A stretch of 64,000 nt of DNA from NCBI RefSeq assembly GCF_018130065.1, contig NZ_JAFCME010000026.1, positions 18,790-82,789 of the forward strand, in the 5' to 3' direction. This document shows, in pieces, positions 51,013-59,843 of the stretch (within the stretch, counting starts at the first letter, position 1; each line of letters opens with the position of its first letter). The notes beneath the pieces were generated by a model that worked only from the letters and a program-made list of their open reading frames with translations, was not told where the DNA came from and made no database searches. Position numbers and translations under genes: made by a program. Origin of the DNA: Bradyrhizobium sp. AUGA SZCCT0158 (GTDB lineage Bacteria > Pseudomonadota > Alphaproteobacteria > Rhizobiales > Xanthobacteraceae).

Positions 51013-54000
51013 AGGCTCCCCGCGCAATTCCCCCCAATGTGCGCGACACCCAGGCGCGCGCGTCCGATCCGGCGGCGTCCTCGTTCGTGTCGGCCAATGC
51101 CGGCTCGGGCAAGACGCATGTGCTGGTGCAGCGCGTGATCCGGCTGCTGCTTGGCGGCGTGGCGCCGGAGAAAATCCTCTGCATCACTTTTACAAAAGCC
51201 GCCGCCGCCAATATGGCCGAGCGGGTGTTCTCGACGCTCGGCCATTGGGTGACGCTCGACGATGCTTCGCTGGATGCCGCGATCAGGGAAGCGGGAATTG
51301 CGAACCCCAATGCAAAATTGCGAAAGTCGGCGCGGCAGCTCTTTGCTTGCGCGCTGGAGACGCCGGGCGGACTGAAAGTGCAGACCATCCACGCGCTGTG
51401 CACGCGGCTGCTGCAGCAGTTCCCGTTCGAGGCCAACGTGCCGGCGCGTTTCGCTGTGCTCGACGACCGCGACCAGAACGAGATGATGGAGCGCGCCAAC
51501 CTCGCGGTGCTGCTGGAGGCCTCGCACAATCCTGAAAGCGCGACGGGGCGCGCGCTGATGACGGCGATGGCGAGCGCGGCCGACGTTACTTTCAAGGATG
51601 TCGTGCGCGAGGCGTGCCTCAGCCGCGATCATTTCATGGCGTGGACGGATCTTGCCGGCAGCGCGCAGGCCGCCGCCGCACAGGTCAACGCGGCGCTTGG
51701 CATCGTTCCTGGTGACGGGATCGATGCCGTCGAGCGCGAGATCATCGATGGCCCGAACCTGCCGCGATCGCGCTGGGAAGAGATCGCGACGATCCTGGAC
51801 ACCGGCAGCAAAACCGACCAGGGACAAGCGACGCAGTTTCGCGGGGCGCTGGCTTTTTCCGGCGCGGCGCAGGTGGACGAGTATCTGTCCGTATTCCTCA
51901 CCGACACCGAGCGCACGCTCCGCAAATCGGTAGTGACGAAGAATTTCGTGCGAGACAATCCGGCCGTTGGCCGTCTGTTCGAATCCGAAATCGTTCGCAT
52001 CACTCCACTGATCGAGCGCCGTCGCGCCATAATTGCCCGCGACCGCACCGAGGCGCTGCTGCACATCGCAACCGCGGCGGCCGCGAATTACCGCCGCGAG
52101 AAGCTGGAACGCGGCCTGCTGGATTATGACGACCTGATCGACAAGACGCTGGCGATGCTCGATCGCGTTTCCTCCGGCTGGGTACACTACAAGCTCGACC
52201 GCGGCGTCGATCATGTGCTGATCGACGAGGCGCAGGACACAAGTCCGCGGCAATGGGACATCGTCGCGCACATCATTTCCGAATTCACCTCGGGCGCCGG
52301 GGCGCGCGACGGCGTGACGCGCACCGTGTTCGCGGTCGGCGACGAAAAGCAGTCGATCTTTTCGTTCCAGGGCGCAGCTCCCCGCGAATTCGACCTGCGC
52401 CGCCGGGCATTGAAGAAGAAATTCGAGGATGCCGGGCTGAAATTCGACCCGGTCTCGTTCAACTATTCATTCCGTTCGGGACCGGCGATCCTGCACTCTG
52501 TCGACCACGTCTTTCGCGAGCAGGACATCTACCGCAGCATCCATGCGGTCGATAATGGCTACCCGATCCACTATTCGCTCGAAGACGCAGGTCCCAGCCT
52601 GATCGATCTCTGGGAGCTGGCTGTCGCCGACGACAAGCAGGACCTTGAGGGTTGGCGCGCGCCGTTCGACGGCGTCTCGGTAACCAGCCCCGAGGTGAAG
52701 CTGGCCCGCCGGATTCAGGCCGAGATCAAATCGCTGGTAGAGAGCGGTACCATGACCGGCAGCAGCGGTAGCCGACGCCCGCTGCGCTATGGCGACATGC
52801 TGGTGCTGGTGCGGCGCCGCGGCAACGCGTTCGATGCCGTGATCCAGGCGCTGAAACACGCCAACGTTCCCGTTGCGGGCGCCGACCGGCTGAAGCTGAC
52901 CGAGCACATCGCGGTCATCGACCTCATGAACCTCGCCGATGCGCTGCTGCTGCCGCAGGACGATCTGGCGTTAGCCGTGGCGCTGAAAAGCCCGCTGTTC
53001 GGCCTTAACGACGACGATCTGTTCAAGCTGGCCTGGCAGCGCAGGGGATCGCTGCGCCACGCATTGTCAGCGCACGCGGCGGCGGACGAGCGGTTCACGA
53101 GGGCACTGAAGCGGCTCGAACAATGCGAACGCCGCTTCGTGAGCGAAACGCCGTTCGCGTTCTATGCCTGGCTGCTCGGCGGCGATGGCGGCCGTGCGCG
53201 CATCCTGCGCAGGCTCGGCCATGAAGCCAATGACGCGCTCGATGAATTTTTGGAACTGGCGGTGAACTATGAGCGCAAGGCACCGGCCTCGCTGCAGGGG
53301 TTCATGGCGTGGCTGCGCGCGGCCGATACCGAGGTGAAGCGCGACATGGAAATCTCGCGCGACGAAGTCCGTGTCATGACCGTGCACGGCGCCAAGGGAC
53401 TTGAGGCCTCCGTCGTGTTCCTGGTCGACACCACGACATCGCCTGCGGATACCCAGCGGTTGAAGCTGATCCATCTGCCGCAGGGCAATGCTGGCCCGCA
53501 TGGTCCCGGCATCGTGGTCTGGGCCGGACGGAAGGCCGAAGACCCTTCGGCCATCGTCAATGCGCGCGCGGCGATGATCGGCGATACCGAGGATGAATAC
53601 CGCCGCCTGCTCTATGTCGCAATGACGCGCGCCGCCGACCGGTTGATCGTTGGCGGCTGCATGCCCGGCAACATGAATTCCGTGCGCAAATTTTCCTGGT
53701 ACGATCTGATCACCAAGGGCCTCGCCACTTCCGAGCTGCAACTCCAGGAAATCCAGACACCGAACGGCGTCGTGAAGCGTTATGCGCGGCCCGATGATGT
53801 TGCGCCCGCGGATGGCCCGGCGGCTGAACCTTCACGCCAAACGCCGACCGAGCTGCCATCCTGGCTTCAGCAACCGGCGCCATCAGAGGCGGCCGCCGAA
53901 AGCCTGCTGCGCCCGTCCGATCCCGCTGACGACGACAGCCATCCGGTCCGGTCAGGCGAATCGATCCTCGCCCGCGCCAGGGCGCTCAAGCGCGGCACGC

Positions 54001-54536
54001 TGGTGCACCGGTTGCTGCAGTCGCTGCCCGATATCGCCGCCGAGCGCCGCCGCGAGGCCGCGCTGTCGTACCTCGCCCGCAACGCCGATGGTTGGACCGA
54101 GGACGAACGGCTCACGCTGGCGGAAAAAGCGCTCGCGCTGATCGCGGATGCGCGCTTTGCGCACGCCTTTGCGCCGGGCAGCCAGGCCGAGGTCTCGATC
54201 GTGGGCCGGCTCGACCGGCCCGGGCAGCGGCCGGCGCTGGTTTCCGGGCAGATCGACCGGCTGGTGGTGACGGAATGGGAGGTCTTGATCGTCGATTACA
54301 AGACCAACCACGCCCCGCCCAAGCTGGCTGCCGAGGCTCCCCGGGGCTATGTCCGCCAGCTCGCGCTCTACCGGGCGGTACTGGCCAAACTTTATCCCCA
54401 GCTACCGGTCCGGGCCGCGCTGCTTTGGACCGAAACGCCTGATTTGATGGAGATTTCCGCCCCCGCGCTGGACGCGGCGCTGGCATCCTATCATCTCGAC
54501 GTGACCGCGCTTGACCCGGCAAGATCGCGTTCATAG
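51006..54536 (+). CDS. addA: AddA subunit of double-strand-break repair nuclease/helicase
   Basis: 1176-residue UvrD-like helicase with a C-terminal RecB-like nuclease. Walker A NAGSGKTHVL near residue 33, Ia ITFTKAAAANM, motif II DHVLIDEAQDTS, helicase motif VRVMTVHGAKGLEASVVF, motif VI RRLLYVAMTRAADRL and nuclease motif LIVDYKTNHAPP at about residues 1096-1107. The ATG at 51006 overlaps addB; the upstream in-frame ATG at 50973 would start inside addB. Confidence 0.96.
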   Translation: MVKAPRAIPPNVRDTQARASDPAASSFVSANAGSGKTHVLVQRVIRLLLGGVAPEKILCITFTKAAAANMAERVFSTLGHWVTLDDASLDAAIREAGIANPNAKLRKSARQLFACALETPGGLKVQTIHALCTRLLQQFPFEANVPARFAVLDDRDQNEMMERANLAVLLEASHNPESATGRALMTAMASAADVTFKDVVREACLSRDHFMAWTDLAGSAQAAAAQVNAALGIVPGDGIDAVEREIIDGPNLPRSRWEEIATILDTGSKTDQGQATQFRGALAFSGAAQVDEYLSVFLTDTERTLRKSVVTKNFVRDNPAVGRLFESEIVRITPLIERRRAIIARDRTEALLHIATAAAANYRREKLERGLLDYDDLIDKTLAMLDRVSSGWVHYKLDRGVDHVLIDEAQDTSPRQWDIVAHIISEFTSGAGARDGVTRTVFAVGDEKQSIFSFQGAAPREFDLRRRALKKKFEDAGLKFDPVSFNYSFRSGPAILHSVDHVFREQDIYRSIHAVDNGYPIHYSLEDAGPSLIDLWELAVADDKQDLEGWRAPFDGVSVTSPEVKLARRIQAEIKSLVESGTMTGSSGSRRPLRYGDMLVLVRRRGNAFDAVIQALKHANVPVAGADRLKLTEHIAVIDLMNLADALLLPQDDLALAVALKSPLFGLNDDDLFKLAWQRRGSLRHALSAHAAADERFTRALKRLEQCERRFVSETPFAFYAWLLGGDGGRARILRRLGHEANDALDEFLELAVNYERKAPASLQGFMAWLRAADTEVKRDMEISRDEVRVMTVHGAKGLEASVVFLVDTTTSPADTQRLKLIHLPQGNAGPHGPGIVVWAGRKAEDPSAIVNARAAMIGDTEDEYRRLLYVAMTRAADRLIVGGCMPGNMNSVRKFSWYDLITKGLATSELQLQEIQTPNGVVKRYARPDDVAPADGPAAEPSRQTPTELPSWLQQPAPSEAAAESLLRPSDPADDDSHPVRSGESILARARALKRGTLVHRLLQSLPDIAAERRREAALSYLARNADGWTEDERLTLAEKALALIADARFAHAFAPGSQAEVSIVGRLDRPGQRPALVSGQIDRLVVTEWEVLIVDYKTNHAPPKLAAEAPRGYVRQLALYRAVLAKLYPQLPVRAALLWTETPDLMEISAPALDAALASYHLDVTALDPARSRS

Positions 54537-54604
54537 GTTTGCCCATATCCTGACGGGCGCGATTCTCATCCGCGCCGCTGTTTCCAACCGAACGAGGTAT
54601 TCCC

Positions 54605-54925
54605 ATGGCCGTTGGCAAGGTTTCTGACGCCGATTTCGAAGCCGAAGTGCTCAACGCGACCGGGCCGGTGGTCGTGGATTTCTGGGCAGAATGGTGCGGC
54701 CCCTGCCGCATGATCGCGCCTGCGCTCGACGAGATTTCCGGCGCGATGGGTGACAAGGTCAAGATCGTGAAGCTGAACGTCGACGAGAGCCCGAAAACGG
54801 CCTCGAAATACGGCGTGATGTCGATCCCGACCCTGATGATCTTCAAGGGCGGCGAGATGGCCTCCCGCCAGGTCGGCGCCGCGCCGAAGGCGAAGCTGCA
54901 GCAGTGGATCACTGCCGCGGTCTGA
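54605..54925 (+). CDS. trxA: Thioredoxin
   Basis: 106-residue cytoplasmic thioredoxin with WCGPC active site at residues about 31-35, the buried Asp (VVVDFWAEWCGPC) and cis-Pro region SIPTLMIFKGGE. Donor of electrons to ribonucleotide reductase, methionine sulfoxide reductases and others. It follows addA by 68 nt, the conserved rhizobial addB-addA-trxA order. Confidence 0.98.
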   Translation: MAVGKVSDADFEAEVLNATGPVVVDFWAEWCGPCRMIAPALDEISGAMGDKVKIVKLNVDESPKTASKYGVMSIPTLMIFKGGEMASRQVGAAPKAKLQQWITAAV

Positions 54926-55235
54926 TCTGTTTCGATTTAGCTATTTTTCCGAAACGGCCGGCTCATCGCCGGCCGTTTGCGTTGAGGTGCTGGCATGTCT
55001 CGCGTTTGAAGGGCCATCGCCATTGCCCTCCGCGCACCCGACCGCTACCGCCATCCCCGCGCGCCATGGTGCCCGCTGAAGCTGCTCAAATGAAGCTGGC
55101 TTCGCCCCGGCATCGAAAGATATATGCCCGAATTTCACGATATTGACGCAGCGCACGCGCGCATAGCCGACGCGATATAGGAACTCGCGCGACAAGCCTC
55201 CGTTGAAGGAACAGTTGCTACTTCAGGAGGCATTT
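54926..55235. other. trxA to DUF2231 intergenic region (310 nt)
   Basis: Apart from the terminator at 54952-54978 I see only low-complexity GC-rich sequence and no supportable ORF or second hairpin. The promoter for the DUF2231 gene is presumably within 55080-55200 but was not identified. Confidence 0.5.
54952..54978. terminator. Terminator after trxA
   Basis: Perfect 11-bp stem AAACGGCCGGC/GCCGGCCGTTT with a 5-nt loop; a T-run precedes it on the other side (CTATTTTTCC), so it could act in both directions. Confidence 0.8.
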
Positions 55236-55712
55236 ATGACGAACCCCAAATCGACCGCCCAGATTGCAGGGCACCCTATTCATCCCATGCTCATTCCATT
55301 TCCGGTCGCCTGTTTCGTTCTGGCTTTTGTTTCGGACGTGGCGTTCTGGAGAACTTCGAACGACTTCTGGGCGTCAGCTTCGCTCTGGCTGCTCGGCGTC
55401 GGCCTGATCATGGCGGTGCTTGCCGCCATCGTCGGCGTAATCGATCTGATGGGAGACGATCGCATCCGCAATCTCAACGACGCATGGCTGCACGCCGGCG
55501 GCAACGTGGTGGCGGTATTGATCGAGCTCTACAACTGGTATTCCCGCTACGAGCAGGGCACATCGGCCATTGTCCCGACGGGGGTGATCCTGTCCTTCAT
55601 CGTCGTGTTGATTCTGCTGTTCACGGGATGGAAGGGTTGGGAAATGGTCTATCGCGAGCACGTCGGCGTGTCCGACGAAGTCGGCCCAACGCAGACGACA
55701 AGATTGACCTAA
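55236..55712 (+). CDS. DUF2231 domain membrane protein
   Basis: 158-residue inner-membrane protein with four hydrophobic helices (about 22-40, 47-72, 85-105, 118-140). The family motif AGHPIHPMLIPFPVA is at residues 9-23. AGGAGG lies 8 nt before the ATG, a strong RBS; an in-frame start 11 codons upstream is less likely. DUF2231 members are of unknown function, some in heme or cytochrome contexts. Its end overlaps the convergent phosphoesterase by 4 nt. Confidence 0.88.
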   Translation: MTNPKSTAQIAGHPIHPMLIPFPVACFVLAFVSDVAFWRTSNDFWASASLWLLGVGLIMAVLAAIVGVIDLMGDDRIRNLNDAWLHAGGNVVAVLIELYNWYSRYEQGTSAIVPTGVILSFIVVLILLFTGWKGWEMVYREHVGVSDEVGPTQTTRLT

Positions 55713-56449
55713 CGGATCCACCCCGTCGCCAGCGCGCTGGCCAGCTCAAACTGGCCGTTCTGCCGCGCCAGCGCCGCCATTGCCTCATGGTCGTAGGGCA
55801 CATGGCGAAACGTCGCGCGCCACGATCCGTCAACCAGTTCGAGGATCGCGTAGCGCGCATCCGGCGTGCCGGCTTCGATCACATGCGGGAACGGATGGGT
55901 GTCGCGATAGCCGGGCGAGCCGACGCTGCCGGGATTGACGATTCTGCGCCCATCGCCAAGCCGGACGGTGCGCGCGACATGGGTGTGGGCGCAGAGGATC
56001 AGCGGCTGCGTGATTCCTTCGGCTTGCTTCTCGATCGCATCGAGCGAGGCCATGCAAACGGTGCCGTCGGCAAGCACGGTCTCCAGCCAATAGACCTCGT
56101 CATGCGCCGGCGTCGCGTGGCAGAGAAACACCTGGTCGCAATAGACGCGCGTCGGCGGCAGCGCGCGCAGCCAATCGAGATGCGACTTGTCTAGTTGCGC
56201 ATGGGCCGGCCGGTCCCAGGAACCCATCTTCTCCAGCGGCCGGTCTATCAGGTATCGGTCATGATTGCCGAGCACGTGCACGGCATCGAGCGCGATCAAG
56301 GCATCCATCGTGCGCCGCGCGTCGAGCGGGCCGCTCGCCATGTCGCCGAGATTGACGATCTCTTTGATACCCTGCGCGCGGATGTCGGCGATGACAGCTT
56401 CCAGCGCGAGATAATTTCCGTGCACATCGGCAATCGCGGCAAAGCGCAT
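55709..56449 (-). CDS. Calcineurin-like metallophosphoesterase (YfcE/MJ0936 type)
   Basis: 246-residue di-metal phosphoesterase. Motifs: FAAIADVHGNYLALE (DxH), VNLGDMASGP (GD), VLGNHDRYL (GNHD), LCAHTHVART (GH-type) and NPGSVGSPG. It belongs to the small single-domain phosphodiesterases. The ATG at 56449 starts at the first motif; a longer frame lacks conservation. Stands alone, convergent with the DUF2231 gene. Substrate unknown. Confidence 0.9.
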   Translation of the reverse strand: MRFAAIADVHGNYLALEAVIADIRAQGIKEIVNLGDMASGPLDARRTMDALIALDAVHVLGNHDRYLIDRPLEKMGSWDRPAHAQLDKSHLDWLRALPPTRVYCDQVFLCHATPAHDEVYWLETVLADGTVCMASLDAIEKQAEGITQPLILCAHTHVARTVRLGDGRRIVNPGSVGSPGYRDTHPFPHVIEAGTPDARYAILELVDGSWRATFRHVPYDHEAMAALARQNGQFELASALATGWIR

Positions 56450-56545
56450 GGTCTTTCCAGTCCAGTCGAGGTCTACGTGCCCCGGATCGGCCCCGGCTCT
56501 GCGGAGCGGCGTTACACGCTGCACCGCGGTCCGGGACACGAGGGG

Positions 56546-57913
56546 TTATGCAGGCGGCGTGCCATTACGCGCCAGCACGTGGCCCGCGAGGTAGAGCGAT
56601 CCGGTGATCAGGATGCGTGGCGGCACTTCGTAAGCAAGTTTCGACAGCGCCTGAAGCGCGGCTTCGACGCTGGCGGCGTTCTCCACGCGCATGCCCAGGG
56701 CGCGGGCGGCATCCGCCAGCCGGTCCGGCGGCATCGACGCCGCCATGGCCATCGAGCTCGCATCGTCGCGACCGGGGATTGGCACCGCCATGATATGGCG
56801 CGTCAGCCCGGCGAAATTGGCGAGGAACGCGTCGGCGTCCTTGTTGGCCATCATGCCTGTTATGACGACCAGCGGACGCGACACCCTCTCCTCCAGATCG
56901 CCCAGCGCGGCTGCGGCGACGCGCCCGCCTTCGGCATTGTGCCCGCCATCGAGCCAGATCTCGCACCCCTGCGGGCCCTGCTCGACCAGCGCACCGGAAA
57001 CCAGCCGCTGCATCCGCGCCGGCCATTCGGCGTTGACGATGCCGGCCTCGAAATGGGGCATGCCGATCTTGAAGGCGTCGAGCGCACGCAAGGTCGCGAT
57101 CGCAAGCCCGGCATTGTCGAACTGATGCCGGCCGAACAGTTTTGGCGCCACCAGATCCATCAGGCCGCGATCGTCCTGATAGACCAGCCGGCCGCGCTCG
57201 ACGCTGACATGCCATTGCTGGCCGGCCGCATGCAGCGGTGCGCGCATGCGGCGCGCCTGCGCCTCGATCACATCAAGCGCTTCCGGCGCCTGCTCGGCAC
57301 AAATCACCGGCGCATTGCGCTTGATGATGGCGGCTTTCTCACCGGCAATCTCGGTCAGCGAATTACCGAGGAATTCCGTATGATCCATGCTGACCGGCGC
57401 TATCACGCACGCGAGCGGCGCGTCGATCACATTGGTGGCGTCCAGCCGTCCGCCGAGGCCGACTTCCAGCAGCACGACATCGGCCGGATGCTGTGCAAAC
57501 AGACAAAACGCCGTCGCGGTCTCGATCTCGAAAATCGTGATCGGATCGCCCGCGTTGGCGCGCTCGCAATGCCCGAGCACGGCGCACAATTCATCGTCAT
57601 CGACCAGCACGCCACCACCGCTGCGGCCAAGACGAAAACATTCGTTGAGCCGCACCAGATAGGGCGAGGTGTAGACGTGAACGCGCAGGCCGGCGGCTTC
57701 CAGGATCGCGCGCAGATAGGCAATGGTGGAACCCTTGCCGTTGGTACCGGCGACGTGGATCACCGGCGGCAATTTGCGTTCGGGATGGTCGAGCCGCGCC
57801 AGCAGGGCCTGCATGCGATCGAGGCTGAGATCGATTCGGCTGGGATGGAGCGTCGACAGCTGCGCGATCAATTCGTCGAGCGAGGGCTGCGGTCTGGCGG
57901 CGGGTGCGTTCAC
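56546..57913 (-). CDS. folC: Bifunctional folylpolyglutamate synthase/dihydrofolate synthase
   Basis: Adds glutamate to dihydropteroate and folates. Mur-ligase family P-loop HVAGTNGKGSTIAYLR at about residues 49-64, KPPVI-like region before it, and SMDHTEFLGNSL, GGRLDATNVI and DGGHNAEGG further on. 455 residues. Its start overlaps the accD stop; folC follows accD in most Rhizobiales. Confidence 0.96.
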   Translation of the reverse strand: MNAPAARPQPSLDELIAQLSTLHPSRIDLSLDRMQALLARLDHPERKLPPVIHVAGTNGKGSTIAYLRAILEAAGLRVHVYTSPYLVRLNECFRLGRSGGGVLVDDDELCAVLGHCERANAGDPITIFEIETATAFCLFAQHPADVVLLEVGLGGRLDATNVIDAPLACVIAPVSMDHTEFLGNSLTEIAGEKAAIIKRNAPVICAEQAPEALDVIEAQARRMRAPLHAAGQQWHVSVERGRLVYQDDRGLMDLVAPKLFGRHQFDNAGLAIATLRALDAFKIGMPHFEAGIVNAEWPARMQRLVSGALVEQGPQGCEIWLDGGHNAEGGRVAAAALGDLEERVSRPLVVITGMMANKDADAFLANFAGLTRHIMAVPIPGRDDASSMAMAASMPPDRLADAARALGMRVENAASVEAALQALSKLAYEVPPRILITGSLYLAGHVLARNGTPPA

Positions 57914-58851
57914 GCGTGCGGTGCAGCCGGCACCGCTTCCGGCGCCGAGACGATCTGGGCCGGGTCGGTGACCTGCGGCACGGCTTTCGACGCAACATCA
58001 GGCGCCGGCGACTTCGTCAGCAGCCGGCACAGCCGCGCCAGGGTGGGGCGCATTTCGTGGCGGTGCACCACCATGTCGACCATGCCATGGTCGCGCAGAT
58101 ATTCGGCGCGCTGGAAACCTTCCGGCAGTTTCTCGCGGATGGTCTGTTCGATGACGCGCGCGCCGGCGAATCCGATCAGCGCGCCGGGCTCGGCGATCTG
58201 CACGTCGCCCAGCATGGCGTAGGACGCGGTGACACCGCCGGTGGTCGGGTTGGTCAGCACGACGATGTAGGGCAGTTTTGCTTCGCGCAGCATCTGCACG
58301 CCGACGGTGGTGCGCGGCATCTGCATCAGCGACAAAATACCTTCCTGCATCCGCGCGCCGCCGGAGGCCGCGAACACGATGAACGGCGATTTCTTTTCGA
58401 CCGCGAGCTCGAGCCCACGCACGATCGCTTCGCCTGCGGCCATGCCGAGCGAACCGCCCATGAAATCGAAATCCTGCACGGCCACGACGACGCCGGCGCC
58501 TTCGAGCTTGCCGTAGCCGACCTTGATGGCGTCGTTCAATCCGGTCTTGGCGCGGGCATCCTTGATGCGGTCGGCATATTTACGCTCGTCGCGAAACTTC
58601 AGCGGATCGGCGGTCACGTCAGGCAGCGCGATGTCGTACCAGGTCTCGTTGTCGAAGATCGACTTTAGCCGCGCCACCGCGCCCATGCGCATGTGATAGT
58701 TCGAGCCGGGAATGACGAACTGGTTGGCCTCGACGTCCTTGTAGAACACGAGCTGCCCGGAATCCGGGCACTTGATCCACAGATTCTCCGGCGTCTCGCG
58801 GCGCAGGATGCTGCGGATCTTCGGCCGGACGACGTTGGTGAGCCAATTCAT
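57910..58851 (-). CDS. accD: Acetyl-CoA carboxylase carboxyltransferase subunit beta (zinc ribbon lost)
   Basis: Beta subunit of the carboxyltransferase making malonyl-CoA for fatty-acid synthesis. 313 residues. The carboxyltransferase body is intact (VVAVQDFDFMGGSLGMAAGE, FAASGGARMQEGILSLMQ). In the N-terminal zinc ribbon only Cys28 of four is kept: CPDS (28-31) and IPGS (47-50) replace the two CPxC pairs. The loss is shared with rhizobial AccD as I recall. Second gene of the trp-accD-folC run. Confidence 0.96.
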   Translation of the reverse strand: MNWLTNVVRPKIRSILRRETPENLWIKCPDSGQLVFYKDVEANQFVIPGSNYHMRMGAVARLKSIFDNETWYDIALPDVTADPLKFRDERKYADRIKDARAKTGLNDAIKVGYGKLEGAGVVVAVQDFDFMGGSLGMAAGEAIVRGLELAVEKKSPFIVFAASGGARMQEGILSLMQMPRTTVGVQMLREAKLPYIVVLTNPTTGGVTASYAMLGDVQIAEPGALIGFAGARVIEQTIREKLPEGFQRAEYLRDHGMVDMVVHRHEMRPTLARLCRLLTKSPAPDVASKAVPQVTDPAQIVSAPEAVPAAPHA

Positions 58852-58893
58852 GTTTCGCTCCGAAATGCGGTTGGACGCATCGACTTTATATTC

Positions 58894-58940
58894 TGACGCG
58901 TTTTCTTCACGCGAACCGGAAGTCCAAAACGCTACGCTCG
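58894..58940. repeat. GCGTTTTC/ACCGG dispersed repeat copy upstream of accD
   Basis: Reads GACGCGTTTTCTTCACGCGA then ACCGGAAGTCCAAAACGCT; a close match to 62284-62331 in the same orientation. Located between accD and trpA, 40 nt from the accD start. Confidence 0.55.
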
Positions 58941-59006
58941 AATATATGGCGGCCCGGGTTCAGCCCGGCAAGCCGCATATAACGCCTAGTTGCACGCAAT
59001 TATGGC

Positions 59007-59843
59007 TTATTCCGCAGCCTGTTTGGCTCCCCGGACGCCCTGCGCCAGGGCGGTAACGAGATCGGCAACGGCGGCGACCGATTTACCGGTTGCCCGCCCC
59101 TCGGCGTCGAGAGTGCCGCGCAAAGCATCGACCAGCGCGGTGCCGACCACCGCTCCGTTGGCCCGCTCGGCGATTGCACGTGCGGCATCCGGGGTGCGAA
59201 TGCCGAAGCCGACGCAAACCGGCAGCCTGGTGTGCCGCTTGATCCGGGCCACCGCTTCCCCCACCACGTTGGAATCCGCACTCGCGCTGCCGGTGATGCC
59301 CGTGATCGAGACGTAGTAGACGAAGCCGGAGGTGTTCGCGAGCACCGCCGGCAGCCGCTTGTCGTCGGTGGTCGGCGTCGCGAGACGAATGAAATTAAGA
59401 CCGGCCTTCATCGCCGGCAGGCATAGTTCGTCGTCTTCTTCCGGCGGCAGGTCGACAATGATCAGACCATCGACGCCGGCGGTCTTTGCGTCGGCGAGAA
59501 ACTTGTCGACGCCATAGATGTAGATCGGATTGTAGTATCCCATCAGCACCAGCGGCGTGACGTCATCGTCCTTACGAAAGTCACGCACCATCCCCAGCGT
59601 CTTCTTCAGGGTCATGCCGGCCTTCAGCGCGCGCAACCCCGCCGCCTGGATCGACGGCCCATCTGCCATCGGATCGGTAAAGGGCACGCCGAGCTCGATG
59701 ATGTCAGCGCCCGCCTTCGGCAGCGCCTTGATGATCTCGAGCGAGGTCGTCGGATCGGGATCGCCCGCCATCACGTAGGTAACGAAGGCCGAGCGGCCTT
59801 GCTTGGCGAGCTCGGTAAACCGCGCGTCGATACGGGTACTCAC
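59007..59843 (-). CDS. trpA: Tryptophan synthase alpha subunit
   Basis: Cleaves indole-3-glycerol phosphate to indole. 278-residue TIM barrel with catalytic Glu in IIELGVPFTDPMADGPSIQ, Asp in GVDGLIIVDLPPEE and phosphate-binding CVGFGIRTPDAAR. GTGA-type overlap with trpB upstream. Part of the trpF-trpB-trpA unit. Confidence 0.97.
   Translation of the reverse strand: MSTRIDARFTELAKQGRSAFVTYVMAGDPDPTTSLEIIKALPKAGADIIELGVPFTDPMADGPSIQAAGLRALKAGMTLKKTLGMVRDFRKDDDVTPLVLMGYYNPIYIYGVDKFLADAKTAGVDGLIIVDLPPEEDDELCLPAMKAGLNFIRLATPTTDDKRLPAVLANTSGFVYYVSITGITGSASADSNVVGEAVARIKRHTRLPVCVGFGIRTPDAARAIAERANGAVVGTALVDALRGTLDAEGRATGKSVAAVADLVTALAQGVRGAKQAAE

Noticed and set aside
56195..58222. 675-codon open frame opposite folC/accD/phosphoesterase
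   Set aside because: Covers three recognised genes on the other strand; no RBS or motif.
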